Part shown: positions 12,111 through 23,583 of the stretch, one piece after another
How the letters are laid out: every line of letters begins with the position of its first letter
How positions within the stretch are numbered: the stretch's first letter is position 1
DNA from: Symbiodinium natans
Taxonomy: Eukaryota; Sar; Dinophyceae; Suessiales; Symbiodiniaceae
Length of the DNA stretch: 64,000 nt
Direction: 5' to 3'
Assembly (NCBI GenBank): GCA_905221605.1
Contig: CAJNDS010002443.1
Location: 321,001-385,000 of the forward strand
The notes under the pieces: generated by a model
Told to the model about the DNA's origin: nothing
Databases searched by the model: none
Seen by the model: only the letters and a program-made list of their open reading frames with translations
Position numbers and translations under genes: made by a program

Positions 12111-13099
12111 TACCTGGCCACTCCTGTCTTTTCGTGTTTGTGCAGTGCTTTTACATGTCTGCTTTTCTGAGCCCCCCATAAAACACAAACGGCACACAGT
12201 CCAAGATGTCAGGAGCGCTTTCCTGGATGCCGTGATCGCACAGCCTGTCACATGCGACGCGCCGGAATGGGCCACCTTCAGTTTTGATTCTTGGAGAGTG
12301 TTTACTTTATCGCAGAGACTAGGACATTTTGCATGGGGTCTGTGCTGTGACTTTTTCCAGGGTGGCAAAGCAGCTCATGACATCGATCATATGACCACCT
12401 GTCTGAGGAGTGCAGGGACACTGTGACTACAAGTTTGTCTGTGAGCTGGCTGAAGCCAGAGTGCAACCGGGTGTGGCTTGTCGCAGTTGCCAAACATGGC
12501 TTCGGAGAGTGGGAACTTAGGTGGACAGCGAGGTTCGGCCGAGTGCAGCTGAGTTGCTCGTTCGGCCATGGGTGAGCATCAGCCTCAGAGGGCAACGAAT
12601 CAGGGCAACATCAGCGGGCAACATTTGGGGTGTCTCGGAGGGTCTCGTTGCAGATATCGCCGGGCTCATATCGTTGTGAGGGAAGAAGGTCCATTAGCGT
12701 ATTAGCGTGTCGCCAGCGGCCGGTGGATCCTGCTCGTGAAAGGGTCATGCTCGTCACTTCATCCGCATGGCACAACGCCCTCTGATTTGGCCCAGCCGGC
12801 TCGTACCACAAGCATTTGGGTGTTACATGCCGCAAGGGCATATCGGCCGTAAGAGCCCGGTTTCGCGAACAAACATGACGCGATATGACACGTTTGTTGA
12901 CAACGTGGCATGTTTCTTGGCCTGCGGTCTCGCTTGCGTTTCTCGCTTGCGTTTCTTCTTCTTCTGCTTATGTAAGCTCGTAAGCATCGGCCTGATCTTC
13001 CAAGCGCTGGCGGCTCAAGTACGAATCCTGTCACGTACTCAGGTTTCAAGCGCGCACGATTCAAGCACTGGCGATTCAAGCGCTGGCGTTTCCTCTGGG

Positions 13100-13370
13100 T
13101 CTTTTCGGGTTCAGGGTTAAGGAGGGTTTAGATCAAGGTCTTTGCGTTGAGGTTTTTTCGGGCTTTTGGGGTTTTTTTCGAGTTTCGAGGATGCATGGCT
13201 TTTAGGGTTCACGGGATGTTCTCGGTTTTTTTGGGTGAGGGCTGTTGAAATTCGCAGTTTTTGGGGTCATGGGTTTTTGGGCTTTCGGGTTCGGGTTTAG
13301 AGTTTGGGTCTAGGGGGCTTCGGGGTTTAGAGTTTCGGGTCTGGGGGGCTTCGGGTCGCCCCCTGAAAAT
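13100..13370 (+). repeat. T/G-rich low-complexity block
   Basis: The + strand is dominated by GGGTTT, TTTAGGGTT, TTTTGGGG and TTCGGGTTT words in irregular order. It resembles degenerate plant-type telomere repeat (TTTAGGG) but has no perfect tandem run. It is most likely a diffuse low-complexity tract. Confidence 0.6.
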
Positions 13371-16169
13371 TGTAAATGCTTGCAGCGCGCTGCCGTCTCG
13401 GCAGCCTGGCCCAGCGGTCCAGGGGGGTCTCAAGGGAGGGCTTCAAGGAGAAGACGTTTCGCAAGTGGCAAGGGGGCGGTGCAGAGGGGTTGCAGGGTTG
13501 GCGTGGTCTCTGTGGGAGAGGCCCGAGCCCGGAACCCCCGCAGCATCGGATTTCAGCTCCTCCAGGCGGATTCCGTAAATCCAAACACTCTCGACCCTTG
13601 TGCAGCACCTTAGTTGTTTCCCTGAACCCAAAACCTTAAAGCTGAAGAACGCAAAAGCCCTCTCCGAGCCTCCACTTTTCATCGTGTTTCAGCATGCGAC
13701 GTCGCTGAAGCCCATTTTATACGCCCTAGCGATATCGGAATCGAAGTGATTTCTACTCAGCGCGACATGTCTTGATGCTCTCCTTTTGTATCTTTTCGAG
13801 GTAGCCACTCCTCGCTCGCCACGGACGATGACACATGGGCATTGTGAAGATTGTGAAGATGCCACCCCAGTCCCTGGGCAGCCCCATGCAATTGCGCGAT
13901 GTTAGCAGCGCCGTTCCACGGTACCCTTTCTTGCCCCACTCCTGTTGCAGCTGCGGCTGCGCTTGCCTTCTCTACTCGTGTCATGTTGCCGAGGTGATGC
14001 GGTGTCCTTTTTACTCCGTATGTCTCAATTCACATTGAGGCTGTGCAGCATTAGGTAGGACGGCGCCAGGCTGCCAGGCTCCAGAGGATTTTTTCTGTTT
14101 GCCACACAGTACATACAGTATGAAGGAGCTTGAGATCCAACAAGGATCAACAAGAGCCACCGAAGCGACCACGGAGACAGTTCCGTTTTTCTGCTGTTGT
14201 CTTTCTCTTTCCTTTTCCGGCATCTATGCATCGATGCTGGTTTCCTCTCCTGGCCATCGGGTTTTCCGAGCAGGAGTGGGAGGAGGTCCGGGGCAAGAAG
14301 CGGCTAGCAAAGCTTCTAAGGAGGTTGGGATGGTTTTGTGAAAGTCTTCCGGGGGTGGAGCGGTTCTTCCCCAGTACCCGCCAGCCAGAGACTCCCGACA
14401 TGCTTGTGCCTTGAGGGCGCGACATGCGATTTGATAGATATTGGCGAGTGCTCTTGCATTTCTGCAGATGTGAAGCCGAGAATGCGCAAGCACGCACTGA
14501 TTCATGAAGGACGATTTTTGCAAAAAAACAACGCATGTTGGATAGTGTCTTGGGCGTGGCACCGCGGAGACTGCAGGTCGGTGCCACCATGTGCCCCCTC
14601 ACTTCTGCGGACTTCCTTTCGTATCTTCTTGTGTTGAGCATGCGCTGTGAGATGCCATTCCACCACAGTTCGCGTGGGGTGTCTAGAGGCGATGGCTATC
14701 TCCACTGGCAGCTTGATTTGCCGTAGGCTGCAATCGGGCTGCGCAGCATTCATTCGTGTTTCAAAGTTGCGACTCAAGAGACGTCTCTTTTCGGGTCTGT
14801 GAGATGCTTCCCAGAAAGGAGATGTCTATTCCACACGCTGCCTTTTTCTGATCTTCCAAGAATCAGGTTTTCACCGGCCACCAGTCTGTGAGCCTAAGGC
14901 TGCCAGCGCGAGGGTGGTTCTGGACAGTTTTTTCTCGCGTTTTGATTGAAACGGACGCGGCCAGATGCCAGATGTTGCCGGCACGTAGAGCAGGCAAAAA
15001 CATGGATGCTCATTCTTGAACCCGGCTGCTTTGGGGTCCCCAAAAAGGCAAGAATGAGGAGCGTTCGCGCTCGCAATAGCTGAGCTTTGGGTTGTGGAAT
15101 GGATAGAATATGGGGTGTATTGGGGCTTGGTGTTGCGAGGACGGATGAGCATATTGAGGGTAGATGTGTGATACCTTGTACATACACTCATTGTTTCCCC
15201 ACTGTGGTGGTTGTTTCATCTTATGTCAACCATTCTCCCGGCTTCCTTGCTCGTCCCCGGATCTCCCAGGTCCCGTCCCGCAGAGTATCCCCTGGAGTGC
15301 CCACCCCCGAGACACCGAGAAATTCGCAAAGAGTCCCGCCGAATATCGAGTGCCCAGTCCGGGCTTTTCCCGCTCGCTGTCCTTTTTGTTTTGTGCTTGC
15401 CTGCGGTTTTTGCTGGCTGTTTTGGGTCTCTCTGCCTTTCTTCGCTTTGCTTCGAGGTTTCCGGTTTCCTGAAGTCCTGCGTGTTTGGGGGTTGCCCGGG
15501 TTGAGGGTTCAGTGTTCGGTGCCCGGGGTGTATCAGAGACTTCGGCAGCCCGCAGGACGCGGACTATTCAGGAGCATTGGATCAAGGACGCAACGCCTTT
15601 GGCTTGCGGCCCAAGCATGGGATCGGATGTTACTTAAATTCCTTGGGTTCGACCGAGGCACAGGCGGTGTTGCCTCCAGGGTTCACACACTCACCCGTGA
15701 GTTCTACATGTGGGTGTTTTAAACTGAGTTCTCCTAGACTTAAACATTCTTTTTAAACGGGACCTCGGGTTCGGAGCAGTCCCTCAATTCGCAGTTCGGA
15801 AGCCCTGGAAGGGCTTCTCATGCTCACCAGAGGTGTGGCCGCGTCGATGGTGAAGGGCTTCGTTGGATATTCGCAGGCTGCCGGTGGTTGAAATGGGGAG
15901 GGGAGGTGCATGGTATTGACCTATGGAGCACCCCATTCCCTTGTGAGGAAACCATCCTGCATGCCTGTTGGCCTGTGTGGGTAAATCTAGGGCTGCAGCT
16001 CTGGGAAGGTGGACAACGACGGCCAGCATCAACCTTTGGCCGGCGCGTCGCACTCTCGGCACGGCGTAACTTTTGCCATGCCTGGTGAGCCCTTGGTGAG
16101 CCCTTGTTCTTGAGGTCTTGGCCGCCCCCAGCCCAAAGCAGTGCCAGTGGCGCGGCGCTCCCAATGATG

Positions 16170-16463
16170 TCAGGTGGGATGTGGGGTTGTGAGGGATGGT
16201 GGTATATTGATCGTATCGTATATTCCAATCTTGAGAATTGCCGCCGGTATGTCCGCTGCAGCGCTTGGAAAGTGCAGCAATGAGAGCTCTCTGCCAGATC
16301 CGAGCTTGTCCCAGCAGCCGGTGACCTTCCGAATGGTGAAGGCCCCCTCCCCGGAGTTGTCCGCAGAGGCCACCTCCCGCCCCATGCAGCTCCGTGCAAA
16401 GGCCATGCCGCTCCTGCTCAGCTCCTGCAGCAAGTGCCTGATCTCAGAAAGGGAAAGGAGCAA
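16170..16463 (-). CDS. Possible minus-strand exon of unknown function
   Basis: On the minus strand a pyrimidine-rich run ending TTTCTGAG leads into a frame EIRHLLQELSRSGMAFAR, then GAFTIRKVTGCWDKLGS, then SLLHFPSAAADIPAAILK. Third codon positions are rich in G/C and the composition is protein-like. The + frame over the same bases (16246 onward) is also open and G/C-rich at third positions, so the strand is not decided. No family was recognised. Confidence 0.25.
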   Translation of the reverse strand: MLLSLSEIRHLLQELSRSGMAFARSCMGREVASADNSGEGAFTIRKVTGCWDKLGSGRELSLLHFPSAAADIPAAILKIGIYDTINIPPSLTTPHPT

Positions 16464-18612
16464 CTACACTGGGGATTCTTGGGCTTTTGCAAATTCCAGG
16501 CAGCACTTTCCTGGAGTCAGGTTCTGCTATGTGGGCTTTCCTTTCATCTTCGGGATAATTCTGGTCTTCGCCGGCTGGGAGCTGCAGCCTTAGCTTGCCA
16601 TGGGCGAGTTTGCGGGCTGTCAGTGCTCCGGGCCGAAGACTGATCTACTGCCCCGCATGTTTCTTAGACGTGGTGCCAATGGCTTTGAGGCACAGAGACA
16701 ACGTTTGCCCCCGCAACTTGGAAACTGTTCTGCAGTTTGGTTTGCATGTAAAGCCTGGATACACAATGTAGTTCAGGTTGATTCGGCATTGTGTAAGGGC
16801 CCTGCGTAATTGTGAACGGTGACGCAGCATAGCCAAGGATGGTATTCTGATGTGGTCCGGCCCTCAGCTGCATCATGTCCTGGACCTCAGCACGCCGTGA
16901 GAGGTTTCGGCGCGATGAGACCAGCGTACGGTGTTAGCACAGCAACTGCAAGAGCGCTTTCCAGCGGCTTTCCAGCTCCTGACCACCTCGCACGGATGTG
17001 CCCCAAAAAACAATCTAAACCGCCAATTAGACCGAAGGTGTGAAGTCACCATTGTGACCCCGGTTCGGACATGTTGGTTAACAAACCTTTATCACTTGTA
17101 AATCCGGAGCCTTCGACTTGCCGGGCAATGCCAAAGACATGGCAGGTTTGGCTTCCTCGTCTTGGTGTTCAGTGGCTTGGCCTACGTCACGGACCCCAAC
17201 GCGCGGCCCTGAATTCATGTGCAGCACTTGGACGTTGCTCAGGAATACTGGTGGCTAAGGCTGTCGTCGGTCGCATTGCAGTGCTGGTGATCCTCGTGGC
17301 CGGGAACTTGCGGAGTCTGGCAAAGTAGGAGACATGTTCACTCGGCCACAGACATCAAGTGATCTGAAGTGTTCTGCAGGTCTTGAATGTGGTTGGTTTT
17401 CTTTGGACAACCGACCCTGCGGTAGACAGGTCGGGGCCCAGACCGGATGTGGGGAAGGTTCCATGCAATTGAAGCATCTGCTCAGGAGAAAGGGCGCTTG
17501 TGGCATGTCACTTGTCTATTTCAGCTACCTTGCGGGGTGCTCAGCTGAATTTTGTCAAGGATCTTCTCTGGCAGGCTCTTGCAGCCTAGCACGTTTCTTC
17601 GCCCCGTCAGGTTTGGATCACAGTGCCAATTTGCAGCCTAGGCTGCAGCCAGCCTTCGTATGTAAAGTTGAAATGCGCATGCGACGACGGGACTACTGTA
17701 CAGAACTGGTGCGATTGCACGCAGTACTGGTTTTTGACAGACAGATAGCACGTTGAAAACCCTACTACTGGTTTGCTGGTTGACGCGTCAGAAAGACGAT
17801 CCAAGTTGAAAGTCAGCACAAGAGGCCTCGCCCCATGAAGCAAAAGACTGCAGACAAACGCAGGCTACCTGGGTTTCCTTGTTGCAACCCACGTCAAGAA
17901 GCTGCAGCGCAAGGCTGGAGTGTCTTTTGGCCTCTCAGCCGCCGTCGTGCGCCAGCTCGCCCGGTCGGGCCGCCCGGTCGGGCCGCACAGGATGAGCACC
18001 TTCAGAACGAGGTCATCGTCTTCTGAGCCCAGTCTTGGCAGCGACGGGACCCAAAGAGGTACCATGGTCCTCCTGCTGCGAAGAGATCAAAAGCATTGGC
18101 CGTTTGGATTCGTGTGCCCGTTAAATCGCATCCGGTGTGATGGGGTCAACTCATGTGTCAGGCGCTCGGGCTGTGCCCAGATTTCAATATCAATTAGCTT
18201 CATCCTGGAGTTGAAAGGAAAGTGTCGCCTTCGGATGCCATCGGTTGTTGTGCTTTAGTTCAGTGATCAGACGAGTCAGAGGGCCTTCTTTGGCAAATCG
18301 TACTATGAAAGCTGTTGTTAGCTTCAAGCTGCCTGGGCCCAAATGTCAAATGCCCCAGGCAACGCAGATAGTGAGTGCACCGCAAGAAGACTGAAGCCGG
18401 ACGTTTTGCTTCGCACGCGTGGCTCTGGGGGCTTAGTTTTCCCCACTTCCCAGCGATTCAGAGGCTTCTCATCCAGGCTCGGATGGAGTGAAGCGTTGAG
18501 TAGTTCGTGTACGTAGACTACAGTGACCTACCTGCTAGCTATGAGTAGTTGGGTGGCGACGTTTCGTTGTAGCATCTCGCGACTGCAACGCGACCTGGAG
18601 GTATACGCGAAG

Positions 18613-19984
18613 ATGGCCCGTGCTCGCCAAAATCCAAGATCTGCTGCTGCAGTGCTCTTGCACTACCACCCAAGCGTATCTTCCTGGAGAGCCTTGTCAG
18701 ACATAGCAGAAAAAGTGCGCAGAGGTGGAAGCTCCTTGATCATTGCTGTTGCCCTGGCCTGCGCTTTGCTGGCCATCTCCTGAGCTGCCCGTAGGATTTG
18801 CACTTCTGCTGAAGCAGGTTTTCAACAAGGGGGGGCTTTCAGAGTTGAGCCCAGTGATTTCTGCACCTGCTTTAAAAAGGTTGATACCGTGGCAGCCCAG
18901 GCCTCTCGCGCGTTCGTCTCCGCGCCTTCAACTGCTTCCCGACCTTCGTCTGTTTTCAGTAACTAGCAGCTGCAGCATTACACAGGCGTGCGACTGAAGG
19001 CTTGTCAGATGTTGTTCCTGTAAAAAGACCATCTACTACATTAAGTTGCTGTATCCCAGGACTGCCAGAGGTCGATGTGGGTACCCCAGAAGAGGGGCGA
19101 ACCAAGTTCATGCAACGAACCTACCCACGCGTACGATCACTTGCTCGGAGCCGCTCGGCTGCTGCATGCGAGCAGCCGGACAAGCACCGCAGAGTCCCTT
19201 GATCAGGCTCGGGTGCTTGGCGCCACCTTCGCCGGCCTCGCCCCACTAGCGGCCAGCAACTCAATTCAAAAAGGGTGATCTGGCTGACGTTGCAGCTCCG
19301 AGCCACGCGCAGCCGCTCGGGATTTGGCAAGGCCGCGCATGACTTGTAGTACTCTTGTAGTGATGAGAATCCACAGCAACCACAGCAACTTTACATCGGT
19401 TGCGGATAGTTTTGGCTGAGCAATGGCTGCGTCGTAAAACAGGTCGACTCCTTTAAGTATGACAGTTAGCTCGTGCTGACGGACTCCGAAAGTTTCCGGT
19501 CGCACGTGGTCGACAGACCACAACCGCATGTGGCTCTGAGGTTGAACAGCCAGCCAATGCCTATGACAGCGTGGTTGCCATGCTCCAGAGCTGGCTCGTA
19601 GGTGCGGGGACCTTGCAGAGGTGAGCATGGCTTGCAGCACCCCGCATGATCCCGCATGATGGAGGTGGCATCTCCCTGGTTCTGATTTATGGCGCAGCCC
19701 TGGTCGCTGCCGTCGCAAACCCATTGACGAAGAGGCACCTCGCAAACTCACGTCCTGATATGGTTGGCTCAGCGGCCGCGCATGATAGGACGTGGGCATG
19801 TGCAGAGCATTGTGGGGCAGTGGGAAGCACGAGGAAGCACAGTAGGTTCACGCTGCTGCCTGTTTAAGCTATGGGCAGGCGGCTGGAGGTCCGCGCCGAG
19901 GCGCGCGCCTTGTCGGACGCGAGACTCGCAAGCTCATGCAAGTCTCATCAACTCCCATTGCTGAAGGTGGAGGCCATGAAGTGA
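18613..19984 (+). CDS. PsbX-like single-pass membrane protein, copy 1a
   Basis: Exon 1 (ATG 18613) has a basic stretch, then a hydrophobic run SSLIIAVALACALLA, as expected for a plastid-targeting leader. Exon 2, 19207-19251, reads ARVLGATFAGLAPLA. Exon 3, 19541-19601, reads VEQPANAYDSVVAMLQSWLV. Exon 4, 19665-19734, is the membrane helix (GGISLVLIYGAALVAAVAN, then PLTKR). Exon 5, 19879-19900, is 22 nt (RLEVRAE). Exon 6, 19967-19984, ends VEAMK and a stop. Introns after exons 4 and 5 have GC donors (19735, 19901). A short acidic N-terminus, GG at the start of one helix, and a basic P-x-x-K-R after it resemble plant-type PsbX of photosystem II. That assignment is inference; another small thylakoid subunit is possible. 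The exon 1 to exon 2 joint is not fixed, and this copy has VEAMK instead of VDAMRK. Confidence 0.6.
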
Positions 19985-20028
19985 AGAAGGCCGCTGGTCA
20001 GCAGCAACCCTTGGTGTTGGCTAGCCTC

Positions 20029-20219
20029 GTGTAGCTTCGCATGGCTTCGCATGGCTTCGCATGGCTTCGCATCGCTTCGCATGGCTTCGCATCGCTTCGC
20101 ATCGCTTCGCATCGCTTCGCATCGCTTCGCATAGCTTCGCATAGCTTCGCATAGCTTCGCATAGCTTCGCATGGCTTCGTGTTTCGCATGGCTTCGTGTA
20201 GCTTCGCATGGCTTCGCCC
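20029..20219 (+). repeat. Decamer minisatellite, unit 1
   Basis: About 18 tandem copies of GCTTCGCATG with the tenth base varying (G, C or A) and a few 8-9 bp interruptions (CGTGTTTC) at the right end. It directly follows PsbX-like copy 1a. Reverse frames rich in MRS-HAK-CEA are artefacts of the repeat. Confidence 0.92.
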
Positions 20220-20463
20220 TGAAGCAGGACTCACAGGGTTTTTGTGGATGCCGGCATCTGAGTGTCTACGACGTTTAGGACTGCAGCTTCGGGACTCCTC
20301 TTTATACGATTTGTATACATCCTTGAGTTCTGCCAAGTCCTCGCGTCGAGATCGTCGAGATCGTCGAGGCAGCCACCCTGCCGGCCTCTGAAACTCATTG
20401 GCGCGGGCGGAGGCGGAGGAAAAAATTGTGACACTGCTGGCAGGGGCTGGGGCATGGGGCTGG

Positions 20464-20509
20464 GGGTGGCGGCGCGTGGCGGCGCGTGGCGGCGCGTGGC
20501 GGCGCGATC
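20464..20509 (+). repeat. 10-bp repeat (GTGGCGGCGC)n
   Basis: Four perfect head-to-tail copies of a GC-rich decamer, repeated identically in unit 2 at 25440-25485. Confidence 0.85.
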
Positions 20510-20812
20510 TGCAACGTAAGCAGTTGTTTTGTCATTCCCTGCTTTTTGCAAGACACCCGCCTGCCGTCTCGGCCCAAGCGCCCAAAGCTGTCGCTGTCCC
20601 TGCCACGCCCTTTCCTCGGAGCCCGCAGCTGAGTGCAATGAATGAAAGAACTGCAGGTGGTTCAATTTCCTGTGTGAAGATTCCCGAATGGCAAGGAATC
20701 ACAACCAACATGGCAAGGAGCCAGGCCCCTACAAAAGTCCTGCGCATGCCAGGCATGCCAGGCAGCCGCAGATTCCCAGCAGACTGCTCGAGAATGCTCG
20801 AGGATGTTTCAG

Positions 20813-22175
20813 ATGACCCCAGCGTTCTTCGTTTGCACACCCGGGCAAGGCACGCCACTCATCCTGCTGGCCCTCGGCGCATTGCTCGCAGCCCGCTTCC
20901 CAGCAGAGGACTGGCGAGCCCAGTATGATGAAGATCCGGCCTGCAAGTAGTGCTAGATGTGCTAGATGTGCTAGATGTGCTAGATGTGCTAGATGTGCTA
21001 GATACTCGTCGAAGCACGTGTAAGGTGCCCACCGGACATGAAGTGTCATGTAGTGGCAGTGGAGATTGAGCAGACAGAGGGAGAGGTGCGCCTTCCGAGG
21101 CTCCTTGGGCGTTCGTGTCCGCGCCGGCTGCAAGACGGGATGATGTGATAAGCGCAGTGTCGAAACAAACCGTCCCTGTAAGACTAGTTTCTGGGAGCTC
21201 GCTTATCCAGAGTCGTTCAGGAGCCGCGCCAGTTGAGGTTGATGTCGCCAGCTCAGTACATCTTTGAGTGCTCAGATACTAGTCTGATGGCATCACTGCT
21301 CAAGCTTCTGGAAGCCATTTGAAGCGATGGAGCTCCGGCTGACCTGAGCAAAGACCTTGAAATGCAGCCGTTGACTCCTTTTCAATCGCTCTCAGAGCAG
21401 AAAGCCTCTCCATTTGGAGGATTCGCCAGGCTTCGCGTCACTACTGCCTGCTCTTACTATGCACTACGCCGCTACTCTCCTTGCCTCTCCCGGACTTGAA
21501 ACGAACATGGGCGACCCAGCCAGTAACGCAACTTTCGGCGAGCATGGGCAGGGGTGTAGTTTCTTTGGGGACAAGCTTGCTGAAATCATCACAATGCACT
21601 TCCGAATGCATACGGGCCGTGCTTGAGGGCCGTGTTCTTGCGGCCACCTTCGCCGGCCTGGCCCCGCTGGCCGCCTGGGCCCCACAAGCTCCGACGTTCG
21701 CTTCAGACATCTTCAGGTCGGCCCATGTCCGCCCTTGTCTGCCCATGTCGGTCCTGAGTGCCGAGGTCGAGCAGCCTGCCAGCGCCTACGACAGCGTGGT
21801 GGCCATGCTCCAGAGCTGGCTCGTAGGCTTCCGCTACTGCGGTCGATGATTCGAGGCACCTGATGGCACCGCCCAAAGCGTCTCTGCGTTCACCTCCAGG
21901 CGGCATTTCCCTGGTTTTGATCTACGGAGCCGCCTTGGTCGCGGCTGTGGCAAACCCCCTGACAAAGAGGCCACACGTGGCGAAGCAATTTGGGGGGTTA
22001 GTCGGTGGGTTTTTTGTCGCCCCCTGTGATTGTGTGGTTGCATGCAGGCGCTTGGAGGTGAGGGACCAGGCGCATTCGGCCGGTTCAGTTTGGTCTTGCC
22101 ATTGGCGTCCGCAGGGGATTGCCAGTCTTGTCATGTCATGCCGCAAGTGTCAAGGTGGACGCCATGCGAAAGTGA
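20813..22175 (+). CDS. PsbX-like single-pass membrane protein, copy 1b
   Basis: A 45-codon frame at 20813-20950 (TPLILLALGALLAARF, then AEDWRAQYDEDPACK) matches the hydrophobic leader exons of the other copies in pattern and is taken as exon 1; it could instead be a separate tiny gene. Exon 2 ends at 21672 (RVLAATFAGLAPLA). Exon 3 is 21766-21826 (VEQPASAYDSVVAMLQSWLV), exon 4 21900-21969 (membrane helix), exon 5 22048-22069 (22 nt, RLEVRDQ), exon 6 22155-22175 (VDAMRK and stop). Exons 3, 4, 5 and 6 have the same lengths (61, 70, 22, 21) as in the third gene. In this copy the donors after exons 3, 4 and 5 are all GC (21827, 21970, 22070). Upstream at 20560-20640 an Ala/Pro-rich frame (PPAVSAQAPKAVAVPATP) could be transit-peptide sequence. 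Confidence 0.62.
20950..21003 (+). repeat. 9-bp tandem repeat (GTGCTAGAT)n
   Basis: Six tandem nonamers immediately after the stop codon of the 45-codon frame, repeated identically at 25926-25979 in unit 2. Confidence 0.92.
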
Positions 22176-22929
22176 GCTTGCAGGCTCGCGGTGCATGAGC
22201 TTTGGGGTGTTGCTAGCAGCAGGGTTCTCGGACACGCGTCTAAAGTTTTGTCATGTTTTGTCGAACACCTGGAAGTCGTCCAAGTTCAATCGGCAGTCAG
22301 ATAGCAGTCAGAGCATGTTGACAATCGTTGGAGCTGTCGCTCATGTATGCCACTGGCTTACAGAGTTCTTGCTTTGTCGGACTGTCATTGGCGAGTTTCT
22401 GCGAGCAAGCCCGTGGAGGCTTTGCGGCACTTCGTGGCGGCCGTTTTTGTGCAGCTTCTCTGAACTCCTTTTCCGCTTGGCGCGCTCGAGCTCTGCAAGC
22501 TTGTGCAAACCTTAGGCAAACGGCCCGGCCGACCTTTCAAGGAGGCGTCCGTCGGGCAGAAAAGCTGAACGAGCTTCTGTCTGCATCAGCATCTTGCCTG
22601 CTGAGCATCCACTCTGATTGTCTGCTCACGACGAACGAGATTCGCACCGTGACTCATGGCTCCGCAGCCATCTCTTGGCTCGCACCGCATCCCTTCGCCG
22701 AGGCAGAACTTGTCGACATCTCAGTGCTCAGGTTAACTGCGCAACGCTCCGTGTGAGGGCCTGTCTGTATCCCAAGAATATCCATGAATGCAAAGCCTTT
22801 TCCGGACATGCCTTCCACACGAGCGCGAAAGTCAATCCTGCGCTCCTGGCTCATAGCCCCCGCCTGTGTTCAAGGGAGGTCGGCTCGCAAACAGAAATGA
22901 GTGTGCCAAAGAGTGGCATGGCAGAAGAG

Positions 22930-23060
22930 CTGTGCCAAACTCTTCGCAGACTGAGGTGCAACGCGTCGCAGTTGCCCTCGGCTGCGCCCTGCGGCACTCT
23001 GCTGGCTTGCATCAGCTTCCTGAGCTTAAAAAAGGAGCGCTGCGGGGTGCTCTGCGCCTA
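22930..23060 (+). pseudogene. Orphan leader-exon remnant
   Basis: The segment VQRVAVALGCALRHSAG aligns with the leader exon of the third PsbX-like gene near 28.05-28.09 kb (LLVAAALGCALLA), and the preceding 600 bp align with 27.33-28.0 kb. No exons 2-6 follow; instead unit 2 of the duplication begins at 23.33 kb. It looks like the 5' end of a gene cut off at the duplication joint. The LL of the hydrophobic core is changed to LR. Confidence 0.5.
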
Positions 23061-23583
23061 GGTCAACATCACCCGAAGTCTGTTCAGGCTCATGTCTCCA
23101 AAGAGTGTTCCGCTTCCCGTGCAGTGGTCGATACTTCCCAGGTGCTTCAGGCAAAAAAGAGTTTTGGGCCGTTTACGGGGGGGGGGAAGGTATGGATATC
23201 GGGGATCGAATGTGTGCATAGTATACTCCTGTTGTTTTTGGCAAATCGTACTCGGTATGTAGTGTGTGTTAATGACAGAGCTTGCATGGGTCGAGACGTG
23301 TCGACACGTCAGATGCCGCTTTCTTCCAGGCAACGCAGATAGTGAGTGCACCGCAAGAAGACTGAACCCGGACGTTTTGCTTCGCACGCGTGGCTCTGGG
23401 GGCTTAGTTTTCCCCACTTCCCAGCGATTCAGAGGCTTCTCATCCAGGCTCGGATGGAGTGAAGCGTTGAGTAGTTCGTGTACGTAGACTACAGTGACCT
23501 ACCTGTTAGCTATGAGTAGTTGGGTGGCGACGTTTCGTTGTAGCATTTCGCGACTGAAACGCGACCTGGAGGTATACGCGAAG

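Larger units (their letters stand above)
12200..18280. other. Six-kilobase stretch with no confident gene
   Basis: No recognised domain. A + frame at 14130-14414 contains a charged helical piece (EQEWEEVRGKKRLAKLLRR) directly after a pyrimidine-rich AG acceptor near 14270 and may be one exon. A short + frame near 17140-17205 (FGFLVLVFSGLAYVT) is hydrophobic and also follows a CAG acceptor. A minus candidate at 16170-16463 is listed separately. The rest reads as intergenic or intronic sequence. Confidence 0.4.
18356..23327 (+). repeat. Tandem segmental duplication, unit 1
   Basis: Direct repeat of unit 2 starting at about 23327, offset 4971 bp at the left end, 4956 bp before the decamer array and 4976 bp after it. 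It contains PsbX-like copies 1a and 1b. Identity to unit 2 is about 99% for 18.36-20.0 kb, nearly perfect for 20.2-22.3 kb (one change seen, at 22076), and clearly lower (about nine in ten bases, with indels) from 22.36 kb onward. It ends with an orphan first-exon-like segment near 22.94-23.02 kb. Confidence 0.93.

Noticed and set aside
13100-13370. Internal telomere sequence
   Set aside because: TTTAGGG-like words occur but never as a perfect tandem run, and G/T words of other kinds dominate.
20029-20219. CRISPR-like array
   Set aside because: Repeats are contiguous decamers with no spacers and the genome is eukaryotic; it is a minisatellite.
19998-20336. Minus-strand frames rich in MRSHAK and CEA units (also in the second copy)
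   Set aside because: They are translations of the decamer minisatellite, open in several frames by repetition.
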